From Micromonospora luteifusca (GTDB taxonomy: Bacteria > Actinomycetota > Actinomycetes > Mycobacteriales > Micromonosporaceae), in assembly GCF_016907275.1 (NCBI RefSeq), contig NZ_JAFBBP010000001.1, positions 5,818,001-5,882,000 of the forward strand: a stretch of 64,000 nucleotides of DNA, given 5' to 3'. The first letter of the stretch is position 1, and the number at the start of each line of letters is the position of its first letter. Below, in pieces: positions 1-8,495 of this stretch. The notes beneath the pieces were generated by a model. The model searched no databases, was not told the origin of the DNA, and worked only from the letters and a program-made list of their open reading frames with translations. A program made the translations under genes and the position numbers.

Positions 1-380
1 CGGCGACATCAGCACCGTTGCGGCGCCGATCCTCCGGCTCTCGAGGACGGGACTTCCGACCTCGGTGCTGTCCCTCATCCGGGTACGGCTTACCGTCACG
101 GAGAAGAGGCGCGTCGGGATCCTCGCGATGCATCCGCAACGCATGATCAAATATCGACAAGTGGGGTCCGAGCAGTCCAGGCTCGGGTGTCACGCTCACC
201 GGCGGACGGAGGACTCGATTCTTTCGATCATGCCCGGATCATGCCAGGCGCTTCACCCGACCAGCAACCCCGCGCCGGATTGGTTGACCTCCCGGCCACG
301 TGCTGGACGCTCCTGCAGAGCGACTGGCCCGGCCGCGGTGCTGTACGTGTCGAAACCGGAAACAGGAGTCGATGCGGGGA
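1..380. other. Left-edge stretch without a supportable gene
   Basis: Nothing recognisable is encoded here. On the minus strand a reading frame runs from an ATG at 76-78 off the left edge (26 codons) and could be the start of a gene cut by the window boundary, but it has no clear ribosome binding site and no family I recognise. The rest (79-380) shows only weak open frames. Confidence 0.3.
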
Positions 381-974
381 TCACGCTTGTGTGTGCTCAG
401 ACAGTCGGTGATCCGGTTGGCTCGGGTCGCCCGTCGGGCGGTAGCCGAACTTGACGATCCGGCGTGCGGAGTCGGTGTAGGCCTCCTGCCCGTCGGGCGC
501 GAAGGCGCCGAGGCCATCGACGTAACGGTTGTACATGCAGAACGCGGCGGCGATCAGGACGCTGTCGTGAATCTCCAGGTCGGTGGCGCCTTCCGCGCGA
601 GCGTTCGCGACCATCTCGGCGGTGACGCTGCGGCCGTCGACCTGTACCGCGCCCGCGATGCGCAGCAGCGCGCGCAGCTTGGCCGGGATTGGGGCGGTAT
701 CGAGGTCGGCGCGCACCTGGTCGACGAGGGTCATACCCTGCTCGAGCTGCACCGCGGCGGAGGCCGAATGCGACGCGCAGCAGAAGGTGCACTCGTTGAG
801 CCCGGAGACGTATGCGGCGATCAGTTCGCGCTCGCCGGCCGGGAGCGAATGCGGGGTGCGCAGCAGTACCTCGGCCAGCTCGCTGAGCGGCTTGGACGTT
901 TCCGGGCGGTACCGCATGAGGCCGGTGATGCCGGGGAACCGGGTCTCGTCGACGCCGAGATCGATGTGTGCCAT
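381..974 (-). CDS. AhpD-family / carboxymuconolactone decarboxylase-like peroxidase
   Basis: A 197-residue cytoplasmic protein of the AhpD/CMD superfamily, probably a peroxidase-related thiol enzyme. The AhpD signature is visible mid-protein: Glu-Cys-x-x-Cys followed three residues later by His (ECTFCCASH), the redox Cys pair and proton-relay His of AhpD. The start is set at 972-974 because GAAAGGCGAG lies just upstream; an upstream in-frame start at 1046 would add an unsupported extension. The gene stands alone, divergent from the FAD oxidase downstream to the right. Related carboxymuconolactone decarboxylases lack the Cys pair, so the peroxidase reading is preferred. The physiological substrate cannot be told from sequence. 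Confidence 0.85.
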   Translation of the reverse strand: MAHIDLGVDETRFPGITGLMRYRPETSKPLSELAEVLLRTPHSLPAGERELIAAYVSGLNECTFCCASHSASAAVQLEQGMTLVDQVRADLDTAPIPAKLRALLRIAGAVQVDGRSVTAEMVANARAEGATDLEIHDSVLIAAAFCMYNRYVDGLGAFAPDGQEAYTDSARRIVKFGYRPTGDPSQPDHRLSEHTQA

Positions 975-1464
975 GGTCTTCTCGCCTTTCAGGCATGGGC
1001 CGCGGCCCAGTCGGACGTTGCCTCTGCCGATCACGCTGGCCAGCACGGGGGCGCGTGACCGATGCTGCGCAGCGTCGCCCGAGCCCCGTTAACACCGGTC
1101 CGGGACACCGTCGTCACGCCGATCACGCTCTCGCCAGGTCCACCGGACGGATCTTTCCTTCGTGCTCTCCGTAGCTCGTGACGGGTCGATCCGGGCCGTC
1201 GATCGATGATCGTAGTGGTCAGGTTGGCCGCCGTCGACCGGGCGCTGATCAGCGCAGTGCGGTCGCTGGTCAGGGCCCGTGGGCCCTGCGCCGGGCTGGA
1301 ACTGGTGGTCACCCCGGACACCGACGAGCCGGGCCGCACGACTGGACCCACGCGGCGACCCGGCGCTCCGGGTCGCGCGCGCCCCTGCCACATCGACGGG
1401 AGTTCAGCTGTCGAGTACGTTACCGGCGAGTCGATCCGGCGATCGTGGACGGCGGGGAGGCCGC
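975..1464. other. Intergenic region between divergent genes
   Basis: About 490 bases that should hold the divergent promoters of the AhpD-like and FAD-oxidase genes. Several overlapping open frames exist on both strands, but they are GC-driven and none resembles a known family. No convincing promoter box or operator was picked out. Confidence 0.4.
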
Positions 1465-3078
1465 GTGGCCGAAAAGCACCGTTCGTGGTGGGGCTGGGGG
1501 GACGTCGAGGACGCGGTGACTGGCGCGGAGGCCATGGCGTTAGTCAACCGGGTGCGTACCCTGCTGCCCGATGCTGACCTGACCGAGCACGTCGCGCCGT
1601 CGGTAGCCGAGCTCGGCCTGCGCCTGCCGCGGGTCGATCCGCCGGCGTCACTCGTGCGGTTGTGCTCGACGGACCCGGCCGACCGGGCGGCGCACACACA
1701 CGGTAAGGCGTTCCGGGACGTCGTTCGCAACCTGCACGGGGACGTTCACGATCCGCCGGACCTGGTGATCCGGCCGGCGACCGAGCAGGATGTCGTTGAC
1801 GTGCTGGACTGGTGCGCGGGCCGGGGCGTCGCAGTGATTCCCTACGGCGGTGGCTCGTCGGTGGTTGGCGGCGTGGAGCCCCGGTTGGACGGCCGGTATC
1901 CCGCGGTGGTCAGTCTCGACTTGGGGTGCCTCGACCGGGTGCTGGAGGTGGACGGGACCAGCCGGGCGGCCCGCATCCAGGCCGGCGTGTTCGGCCCGGC
2001 GCTGGAGGGCCAGCTCCAGCGGCACGACCTCGCGCTGCGGCACTTCCCGCAGTCGTTCGAGTTCTCCACCCTGGGTGGCTGGTTGGCCACTCGCGCCGGC
2101 GGTCACTACGCCACAGTGCTGACTCACATCGACGACCTGGTGGAGTCGTTGCGGGTGATCACCCCGGCGGGCATCAGCCAGTCGCGGCGGCTGCCCGGCT
2201 CCGGCGCCGGACCCGCGCCGGACCGGCTGTTCCTCGGCTCGGAAGGCACGCTCGGCGTCATCAGCGAGGCGTGGATGCGGCTGCAGCAGCGGCCGCGCTG
2301 GCGGGCGGACGCCGCGGTGCACTTCACCGACTACGACACTGCGGTCGCCGCCACCCGGGCCATCGCCCAGGCCGGGCTGTACCCGAGCAACTGCCGGCTG
2401 CTCGACCCGGCGGAGGCGCTGCTCAACGCCGGCGCCGCCACCACTGGCGGCGTTCTCGTCCTGGGGTTCGAGTCCGCCGACCATCCGGTCACACCATGGC
2501 TGGACCGCGCCGTCGAGCTGTGCCGCGACCACGGGGGAGCCCTGCCGGAGCCACCCAGAGGCGACGACTCGTCTGGTCCACGGCAACGGACCGCCGCCGC
2601 CGAGGCCTGGCGGTCGGCGTTCCTACGGATGCCGTACCAACGCGACGCGCTCGCCGCCCGGTCGATGATCGTGGAGACGTTCGAGACCGCGTGCACCTGG
2701 GACCGCTTCTCCGCCCTGCGGGCGGCCGTGCTCGCCGCGGCCGGCGACGCGCTCCGAACGGTCGGCGCGACAGGCGTGGTCACCTGCCGCTTCACCCACG
2801 TCTACCCGGACGGCCCCGCACCCTACTTCGGCGTATACGCCACCGGCCGCTGGGGCGCCACGGTGGACCAGTGGGACCAGATCAAGCACGCCGTGTCCGA
2901 CGCGCTGCTCGCCGCAGGCGGCACCATCACCCACCATCACGCCGTCGGCCGCGACCACCGGCCGTGGTACGACCGGCAGCGTCCCGACCCCGTCGCGCTC
3001 GCGCTGCGCGCCGCCAAGAGCGCGCTCGATCCGTCTTGGATCCTCAACCCTGGCGTCCTCGTCGATCCGGCCAGCTGA
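1465..3078 (+). CDS. FAD-binding oxidase, alkyldihydroxyacetonephosphate synthase-like
   Basis: A 537-residue flavoprotein of the FAD_binding_4 / FAD-oxidase-C architecture. The PP-loop that binds FAD diphosphate is seen as PYGGGSSVVGG, and the C-terminal part has the histidine-rich segment (THHHAVGRDH) typical of AGPS-type enzymes, ending in the NPGVL motif common to the family. In AGPS the fatty acyl chain of acyl-DHAP is exchanged for an alcohol; many bacterial homologues have unknown substrates, so only the family is certain. GTG at 1465 is chosen because GGCGGGGAGG sits directly upstream and the protein then begins with the usual WWGWG segment; a frame extension to 1279 is not supported. 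Cytoplasmic; no operon partner. Confidence 0.88.
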   Translation: MAEKHRSWWGWGDVEDAVTGAEAMALVNRVRTLLPDADLTEHVAPSVAELGLRLPRVDPPASLVRLCSTDPADRAAHTHGKAFRDVVRNLHGDVHDPPDLVIRPATEQDVVDVLDWCAGRGVAVIPYGGGSSVVGGVEPRLDGRYPAVVSLDLGCLDRVLEVDGTSRAARIQAGVFGPALEGQLQRHDLALRHFPQSFEFSTLGGWLATRAGGHYATVLTHIDDLVESLRVITPAGISQSRRLPGSGAGPAPDRLFLGSEGTLGVISEAWMRLQQRPRWRADAAVHFTDYDTAVAATRAIAQAGLYPSNCRLLDPAEALLNAGAATTGGVLVLGFESADHPVTPWLDRAVELCRDHGGALPEPPRGDDSSGPRQRTAAAEAWRSAFLRMPYQRDALAARSMIVETFETACTWDRFSALRAAVLAAAGDALRTVGATGVVTCRFTHVYPDGPAPYFGVYATGRWGATVDQWDQIKHAVSDALLAAGGTITHHHAVGRDHRPWYDRQRPDPVALALRAAKSALDPSWILNPGVLVDPAS

Positions 3079-3177
3079 TGGGGTACCGAGCATTCGTAGC
3101 GCGGGCCGGCTTGTGCGACCATCGCCTCGTCGATGGGGGTGGACCGCACCGACGAGGCGATGGTCAAGGGAAGAGCG

Positions 3178-3476
3178 CTACTTCTTGGCGATCGTGATCG
3201 TCGCCGTGCGGTAGTTGCCGCGCTTGTCGCTCTTCGTCGGGTCGTAGTTCTTCTCGATGTTGCCGGCGCTGTCGACGGAGAACCAACGGAACGTGGTGGT
3301 TTCGGTCACGTGGAACACCTGCCCCGGCTCCCGGAACTCGGTCGGGGCGACTCTAGGGTGGGCCGGCTGCCGTCCGTCGTGCCCGCCGCGGTGTGCAGAG
3401 GGAAGTCGCCCAGCCACTCCGAGTCGTTGTAGATGGCGCTGGTGATCAACGCCTTGACGAAGGCCCGTGACAACCC
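3178..3476 (-). pseudogene. Frameshifted C-terminal remnant of a secreted protein
   Basis: Two adjacent minus-strand frames read as one protein broken by a frameshift. The upstream piece (about 3476-3360) contains the segment ALITSAIYNDSEWLGDFPLH, and the downstream piece (about 3350-3178) ends with TTTFRWFSVDSAGNIEKNYD and a TITIAKK terminus. The latter resembles chitobiase/hexosaminidase C-terminal-like repeats found at the ends of secreted actinobacterial enzymes. No start or catalytic domain remains, so this is a decayed 3' end of a larger gene. Confidence 0.55.
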
Positions 3477-3616
3477 ACGCCAGCAAGCTGCAATGTTTGG
3501 TTGGACGTTGGCGGCCGAGCATGTTGGCGGGTTTTGCGAGGTCTCGCGGCGGGGCACCCTGGATTCGCGGTGCTGCCCGTTCGGGCCACGTCAGGACCAC
3601 ACCCCCGGGAGACGAG

Positions 3617-4009
3617 ATGGGCTGGCTACAGAGGCTGACCGGTCGGGCGGAGTCGGCGCAGCAGGACGTCGCGGAGCTGTTGAGCACCCCCCGCCTGTTC
3701 CGGGTCACCTCCGAGACGGTGTCGCTCGACGATCGGGAGACGGTCCGACGGTGGCTGCGCGAGCTCGACCCGGATCTTCAGCAGCAGGTGCACATCCGCC
3801 GTCCGTGGGGTGCCATCGCAGCGGTCAGCGATCGCCGCGAGCCGGTGGGTGTGGTGATGACCGACAACGAGGGGCGCTCGTGGGGCGCCTACGTGCCGGG
3901 CGCGGACGACAGCGAGCAGTTGACGCCGCAGCAGGTTGAGGACGTCATGCTCGCCGCGCTGACGTCGACGGAACGGCCCGCCGGCCCCGACTGGCGACGG
4001 CTCGCGTGA
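3617..4009 (+). CDS. Conserved small acidic protein of unknown function
   Basis: A 130-residue soluble protein with no signal peptide or membrane segment. ATG at 3617 follows a CGGGAG Shine-Dalgarno about five bases away and is preferred over a start at 3467, whose extra residues overlap the decayed gene to the left. The body is rich in Asp, Glu and Arg and mixes predicted helix and strand. I do not recognise a family. It precedes the PadR gene with about 190 bases between, so is probably transcribed separately. Confidence 0.65.
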   Translation: MGWLQRLTGRAESAQQDVAELLSTPRLFRVTSETVSLDDRETVRRWLRELDPDLQQQVHIRRPWGAIAAVSDRREPVGVVMTDNEGRSWGAYVPGADDSEQLTPQQVEDVMLAALTSTERPAGPDWRRLA

Positions 4010-4174
4010 ACCGCCGGTGGCGCTGGCAGCGACGCCCGACGGGCCGGTCCAAGCCGCGATTGCGCGCGGTCAGGCCCGTTCGGGTCTGCCGGTCGCGGGG
4101 CGTGGCCCGGACTGCAAGCAGGCGATGTAAGCGCCCCGGCCGGCGCGGCACCAGTGCCGTTGCACCATAGTCAG

Positions 4175-4197
4175 ATAATCTTTATATTGGCGATTAT
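4175..4197. promoter_or_regulatory. Likely PadR operator/promoter at the start codon
   Basis: An unusually AT-rich patch carries the dyad ATAATC-N11-GATTAT, the right arm running into the ATG at 4196. A TATATT that could serve as -10 box lies between the arms. PadR-type regulators normally repress their own promoter by binding such dyads; that this is the site is inferred from position. Confidence 0.5.
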
Positions 4198-4534
4198 GTC
4201 GAAGGCCATGCGAGAACCGACGTTCTGGATCCTGACCGCACTGGTCGATCAACCACGGCACGGGTACGGCGTGATCCAGACGGCCGAGGCGCTCTCCGAA
4301 GGCCAGGTCAGGTTGCAGGCCGGCACCCTCTACGCGGCGCTGGACCGGTTAGCCGCCCAAGGACTGGTCGCGATCGACAGAGAGGAGACCGTTGAAGGGC
4401 GTCCTCGGCGCTACTACCGCCTCACCGACGGCGGCGCGGCCGCACTCGCTGAGGAGACAGCGCGATTGGCCCACAACGTTCGCACCGCATCGCGGCGGCT
4501 GAACGCCACGCGGCCTGGCCCGGCCTTCGCATGA
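4196..4534 (+). CDS. PadR-family transcriptional regulator
   Basis: A 112-residue winged-helix repressor. The PadR signature is clear: REPTFWILTALVDQPRHGYG at the N-terminus, then the recognition region LQAGTLYAALDRLAAQGLV and the wing GRPRRYYRLTDGG. PadR proteins bind small ligands through the dimer interface and release an operator in front of their own operon. The start at 4196 sits only a few bases after a -10-like box, so the mRNA may be nearly leaderless; an ATG at 4208 is the alternative. The stop overlaps the start of the next gene by ATGA, so the two are co-translated. Confidence 0.9.
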   Translation: MSKAMREPTFWILTALVDQPRHGYGVIQTAEALSEGQVRLQAGTLYAALDRLAAQGLVAIDREETVEGRPRRYYRLTDGGAAALAEETARLAHNVRTASRRLNATRPGPAFA

Positions 4535-5574
4535 GCCGCCGCCTCGCCACCCCATATCGCCTGCTGCTGCACGTCTACCCGAAGGGCTCACGTCGCGGAG
4601 AACTGGCAGACACGCTGCTCATGGCCGCCGAGGCCGGACACGTCCGGCCCGGCCCTATTGAGACGCTCAACCTGCTTCGGCAAGGCATGCGGGCCCGACT
4701 CGGTCGCCCACTTAGCAGAGGCGTGGTCGTGCTGGCAATCTTCGCCTCAATTTTCTCCGGCTTTCTGAGCGCGTCGCTGGCGAACCGTATTGGTTGGGAG
4801 GCGGCGCCGGCGCTTCCAACCGGCGCAGCGTGGACTCAGCTCGCCCAGATGCTCACCCCAGGCTTATCGGCACAATCGTACGGAAGGTCGGACGACCCCT
4901 TCCGCAACAACGGTGGTGAGACCGATGCGGCGTCGGTCAGCTACCTCACCGATCGAACGCCTGCGACCGAGGACGTCGATGCCTATCTAGCCGGCCTGCA
5001 GCAACGCCTGGAGGCGGCCGGCTGGCGCGTCACCGACACCTACTCGACCAGCCCGACCGACATCGAAACCGGCGCCCGGCAAAACAACTCGCAGGCGTTG
5101 ACCGCACGCAACGGCGCACTCGTGCTGTCTTTCGAGGACTACTTCGACGCAGCGTACGCCGAAGGCGGGCTCAGGGTCTCGATCTACCGGGCGGAACCGC
5201 GGTGGCTCACCGGTTCGACGCTCGCCGTCGGCCTGCTCGGTATGCTGGCCGGCTGGCTGATAGCCGGCTGGGCCAGCCGCCGTCTCGAGCACCGTCCGTG
5301 GGCCGCTCCTCTCGCGGCCACCGCCGCCATTGGCGGTCTCGTCTTGCTGATCCCCGCCTGGCTGCTCGGTAGTCTGCAATTCCTGGGCACACTGTCCGAC
5401 ACGGCCGTGCCTGACTCGCCGTTCTGGCGTGGCCTGGTGCCCACCGACGAGTTTGGCGGCATGGCCTACCCCGCCGGGGCGGCGATAACAGCAGCCATCG
5501 CCGTGGCCGTGCTCTGCCCGCCCCGCCCCGCCCCGGCCCGGCCCGGCCCGCACTCGCCACCGACCCGGGCTTAG
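4531..5574 (+). CDS. Multi-spanning membrane protein co-transcribed with padR
   Basis: A 347-residue membrane protein. A hydrophobic segment near residues 68-88 is followed by a long hydrophilic, probably extracytoplasmic, domain (about 90-225), then two or three further hydrophobic segments. A short N-terminal part (YRLLLHVYPKGSRRGELADT) resembles the cytoplasmic start of permease-like proteins regulated by PadR in actinobacteria. The ATGA overlap with the PadR gene implies that the regulator controls it. The end is a GC-monotonous Pro/Ala/Arg tail encoded by repeated CCCGGCCCGGC units. Function is unknown; a role in envelope stress or efflux is only an inference from the PadR pairing. Confidence 0.75.
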   Translation: MSRRLATPYRLLLHVYPKGSRRGELADTLLMAAEAGHVRPGPIETLNLLRQGMRARLGRPLSRGVVVLAIFASIFSGFLSASLANRIGWEAAPALPTGAAWTQLAQMLTPGLSAQSYGRSDDPFRNNGGETDAASVSYLTDRTPATEDVDAYLAGLQQRLEAAGWRVTDTYSTSPTDIETGARQNNSQALTARNGALVLSFEDYFDAAYAEGGLRVSIYRAEPRWLTGSTLAVGLLGMLAGWLIAGWASRRLEHRPWAAPLAATAAIGGLVLLIPAWLLGSLQFLGTLSDTAVPDSPFWRGLVPTDEFGGMAYPAGAAITAAIAVAVLCPPRPAPARPGPHSPPTRA

Positions 5575-5931
5575 CCAGTAATCTGACCCACGAGGCCAAC
5601 CTCGACCAAGATCAGAAGTAGCCGCCGACCGGGCGCGGCGTCGCGCCGATCACCATCTGCAGCGGCCCCCCTGCCGGTGGGCACATCCGGCTTTGCCGCT
5701 GATCGAGTGTCTCCTGGTCTGGATGGCCTAACGATCGTCTATTTTGCCGGCATCCTCTTCTAGCCGCCGATGGTGCGTGGGGTAGCTACCGGCGGTCCCC
5801 TGAGGCGTCGGCGTTGGCCATGAACGCCTGCCCCAAGGTGGAGGCCAGATGGCGGTAGTCCTCAATGAGCGGCCCCACCAATCGTCCGTCGGGCTCGAAG
5901 GCATCACGCAAGCCCTTCGCCAGGTCTTCTA

Positions 5932-5952
5932 GGGCCTGTATCAAAGTTGGTT
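5932..5952 (+). repeat. Outer left terminal inverted repeat
   Basis: Reads GGGCCTGTATCAAAGTTGGT. It matches the reverse complement of 7634-7654 at 18 of 21 positions and directly abuts the interrupted minus-strand gene. Confidence 0.75.
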
Positions 5953-6144
5953 AGCGCTGGCCCGGGGCTGCCTCCGGCAAGGTCCCTGCCGATTCCGGGC
6001 AGTGGTCATGTTGGCATCAACCGGGCGGAACGGGGGCTCGTCGCTTCCTTCACCGTGTTCTTCGCGGCCCTGGTCGCGGCGGCATCACTTCGTTCCGGCG
6101 GTCGGCGCGGGCCAGGGCCGGTGAGGGCCGGCTAGGGTTGGGGC

Positions 6145-6627
6145 GTGCACCTGCAGCAGTTGACCGCCGCGCATCTGGATGCTGTCCTCGAATTCGAAAC
6201 AGTCAACCGCGAGTACTTCGCGGCGGTGATCCCCGACCGGGGCGACGGCTTCTTCGCCGACTACCCCGCCCGTCACGCTGCGCTGCTGCGGATGCAGGCC
6301 GAGGGCACCGATCTGTTCCACCTCCTGCTGACCGACGATAGGACAGTCGCCGGCCGGGTCAACCTTGTCTGCATCAGCGATGGCGAGGCGGAGATCGGCT
6401 ACCGCGTCGGCCGCGACTTCGCCGGGCGTGGCCTGGCCACCGAAGCCGTCGGGCGCGTCTGTGTGCTGGCAGGCGCCGTCTACGGCCTCAAGCGCCTACG
6501 AGCCGGCACCGCCGTGGATAACCACGCCTCCCGCAAGGTGCTGCTGCGCAACGGTTTCGGACTCCTCGGCGAGACCACGTCGGGCGAGCGCCCCAGCCTG
6601 CGGTTCCTGCTCGAGCTGACCGGCTAG
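6145..6627 (+). CDS. GNAT-family N-acetyltransferase (transposon passenger)
   Basis: A 160-residue acetyltransferase of the RimJ/RimL-like GNAT type. Acetyl-CoA-binding elements are visible: the beta4-alpha3 region EIGYRVGRDFAGRGLATEAV with the Q/R-x-x-G-x-A-like loop (AGRGLA), and the C-terminal NHASRKVLLRNGFGLLG motif that is diagnostic for the RimJ/RimL group. Such enzymes acetylate protein N-termini or small amines, including antibiotics; the substrate is not evident. GTG at 6145 is the start that gives the normal N-terminus. It lies between the outer left end of the transposon and its transposase, so it moves with the element. Confidence 0.85.
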   Translation: MHLQQLTAAHLDAVLEFETVNREYFAAVIPDRGDGFFADYPARHAALLRMQAEGTDLFHLLLTDDRTVAGRVNLVCISDGEAEIGYRVGRDFAGRGLATEAVGRVCVLAGAVYGLKRLRAGTAVDNHASRKVLLRNGFGLLGETTSGERPSLRFLLELTG

Positions 6628-6633
6628 GATCTC

Positions 6634-6648
6634 TATCAGAGTCGGTTA
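6634..6648 (+). repeat. Inner, degenerate IS end
   Basis: TATCAGAGTCGGTTA resembles the outer left end (TATCAAAGTTGGTTA) in the same orientation and overlaps the transposase stop codon at 6646-6648. It is likely the original left end of the basic IS. Confidence 0.6.
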
Positions 6649-7574
6649 CAGCCATTCGTTGATGGCGGCGATGTGGACGGTGGCTTCGTAGCGCACGGCG
6701 AGTTTGTCGAACCGAGTTGCGACGGAGCGGTTACGTTTGAGCCGGTTGATCCCGCACTCCACGGCGTGACGTTGCTTGTACAGCTCGGGGTCGAAGGCCG
6801 GTGGTCGGCCGCCTTTGGAGCCCAGTTTGCGCCGGTTGGCGTCCTGGTCGGCCTTGGACGGGACGCACGCCTTGATCCCGCGTCGGCGTAGGTAGCGGCG
6901 GTTGGCTTTCGACGTGTACGCCTTGTCGGCCAAGACCCGGTCGGGGCGGGTGCGGGGCCGGTCACCACCGGGCCGGGGCACCCGGATACCGTCCAGCACG
7001 GCCGTGAACTGCGGACTGTCCCCACGATGCCCGGCGGTCAGTACAACGGACAGCGGTTTCTGGGCCTGTTCACACCCCAGGTGCAGCTTGGTGGTCAGCC
7101 CGCCACGAGAGCGGCCCAGGGCGTGATCGGCCGGTTCGGTGCGTATCCCGCCGGGCGGCTCCTTCTGCAGGTCCCCCTTTTACGCGCCCCGGCAGCGTGC
7201 TGGTGCACCCGGGCGATCGTAGAGCCCACCGACACATCCCAGGCGATCCGCCCAGCCGCGGCGGCCAGGCCCTGCAACGTGGTCAGGATCCGCGCCCAGG
7301 TCCCATCCCGCTGCCAGCGGCGAAACAACGCCTACGCCGCCGCCCACGAGCCATAACAGTCCGGGATGTCCCGCCACGGTGCGCCGGCCCGCACCCGCCA
7401 CCGGATCCCATCAATGAGCTGCCGCTTCGTCCACGACGGCGGCCGACCCGGCCTGCGCACGGTGGGCAGCAGCGGCTCCAGCACCGCCCACTGTGCGTCG
7501 GTCAGGTCGTGCCGCCTCGTCACCGCTACAGTGGCCACGAGGTCTCCGTGCTGATGATTCGTCTTGGTCGACAA
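6646..7574 (-). pseudogene. IS5/IS427-type transposase, orfA/orfB with nonsense mutation
   Basis: orfA starts at ATG 7574 with the DUF4096-like helix (LTDAQWAVLEPLLPTVRRPG, then IRWRVRAGAPWRDIP). A TAG at 7332-7334 interrupts it where relatives read a coding codon before ALFRRWQRDGTW, and the same frame continues past the stop. A slippery A-AAA-GGG heptamer on the minus strand (7181-7175) fits the -1 ribosomal frameshift used by this IS group to join orfA to orfB. In the -1 frame the catalytic half follows ([47 protein letters not shown]), ending at 6646. The nonsense codon makes the copy inactive unless read through. Confidence 0.85.
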
Positions 7575-7633
7575 ACCATCTACCGGAGACCTCGCCGTCT
7601 ATCGATCAACAACGCGCCGAGACTTCATCACTG

Positions 7634-7654
7634 AGCCGACTTTGATACACGCCC
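7634..7654 (-). repeat. Right terminal inverted repeat
   Basis: The reverse complement reads GGGCGTGTATCAAAGTCGGC; it pairs with 5932-5952. TA follows immediately on the flank. Confidence 0.75.
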
Positions 7655-7814
7655 TAACCGCTGATCCCAGCTCCCGGCGGCCTTCCAGTGCCTACGCTTG
7701 AACGACTGCCAGCGGCGCCAGCCGACCTCGATGACATCGTCGGCGGTATCCGGCATGACAACAGGGGATGGGCTTGACCCGTTTCGACGGACAGGGTCGA
7801 TGTGTTGGTCTTAG

Positions 7815-8440
7815 TCAGGCTGCCTGGACCGTTGGTTGTAGGTGTGAACCGGTGGCTTCGAAGGCGGCGGGGCTGAGGTAGCCCAGGGTCGAGTGTCGGC
7901 GGCGGGTGTTGTACCACCCTTCGATGTACTCGAATATGGCTTGGCGGGCGGCTTGGTGGGTGGGCCATGGCTGGCGGTGTAGCAGTTCTGTCTTGATGGT
8001 GGAGAAGAACGATTCGGCGACCGCGTTGTCCCAGCACTGCCCGCGCCGTCCGACGGACAGGCGGATGCCGTGACGTTGTGCGAGGCGGGCGTGTTGGGCG
8101 CTGGTGTATTGGCAGCCGCGGTCCGAGTGGAAGACCAGCCCGGACGTGGGTCGGCGTCGCGCGAGGGCGTCGGTGAGAGCGGCGTCGATCAGGTCGGTTT
8201 TGAGGTGGTCGGCGATGGTCCAGCCGACGATGCGGCGTGAGGCCAGGTCGATGACGGTGGCCAGGTAGAGCCAGCCCTGCCAGGTGTTGATGTAGGTGAT
8301 GTCCCCGCACCAGCGGGAATCGAGGGCGGCCGGGTTGGTGGTGAAGTCACGCCCGACCAGGTCGGGGCGTCTGCTGGCGTTCGGGTCCGGGATCGTCGTG
8401 GTCCGCCACCGGCGGGGGCTTTTGCGGTGGTGAGCTTGAC
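7815..8440 (-). pseudogene. IS3-family transposase, 5'-truncated (rve integrase core)
   Basis: The intact C-terminal half of an IS3 OrfB. The DDE triad is present: Asp in RWCGDITYINTWQGWLYLAT, Asp in LVFHSDRGCQYTSA and Glu in NAVAESFFSTIKTEL, followed by the usual end EYIEGWYNTRRRHSTLGYLS. Reading back from the stop at 7815-7817, the frame stays open and family-like to about 8440 (KSPRRWRTTTIPDPN), after which similarity stops. OrfA and the N-terminal HTH of OrfB are missing, and no terminal repeats were found, so this is an immobile remnant. Confidence 0.85.
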
Positions 8441-8495
8441 GCCGGTCGCCACCGGGCAGACAGGCAGTTCTCGCGGTGTCGGGTCTGCAGCAGCT

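Larger units (their letters stand above)
5932..7654. mobile_element. IS5-like transposon with a GNAT passenger gene
   Basis: A 1723-base unit with terminal inverted repeats at 5932-5952 and 7634-7654 (18 of 21 positions alike, core TGTATCAAAGT) and a TA on each flank (5930-5931, 7655-7656) fitting a 2-bp target duplication. It contains an acetyltransferase gene on the plus strand and an IS5/IS427-type transposase on the minus strand. A third, degenerate copy of the end sits inside at about 6634-6648, directly at the transposase stop, so a simple IS of about 1 kb (6634-7654) is nested in the longer unit. The transposase is inactivated by a nonsense codon. Confidence 0.8.
5786..7756 (-). pseudogene. 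81-codon gene split by the 5932-7654 transposon
   Basis: The 5' part (7756-7657, from ATG 7754-7756) encodes MPDTADDVIEVGWRRWQSFK and continues to a leucine codon at the element's edge. The 3' part lies beyond the element at 5931-5786 and ends at a TAG (5786-5788). Removing 5932-7654 and one copy of the flanking TA joins the two parts in the same frame into an 81-residue protein with no stop, the junction reading DQRLEDLAKG. It is a small, soluble, charged protein of unknown function. The exact in-frame restoration is strong evidence that both ends are one interrupted gene. Confidence 0.75.

Noticed and set aside
1031..1577. Several overlapping open frames between the AhpD-like and FAD-oxidase genes
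   Set aside because: No family resemblance, no good ribosome sites, and composition typical of GC-driven open frames.
1812..3197. Long plus-strand frame rich in Arg/Gly/Pro inside the FAD-oxidase gene
   Set aside because: Out-of-frame shadow of the real gene; no start site or motif. Similar Arg/Pro-rich shadows occur across most genes here and were dropped.
5518..5560. CCCGGCCCGGC-like repeat as a regulatory or recombination repeat
   Set aside because: It lies in the coding tail of the membrane protein and encodes a Pro/Ala/Arg end; probably slippage.
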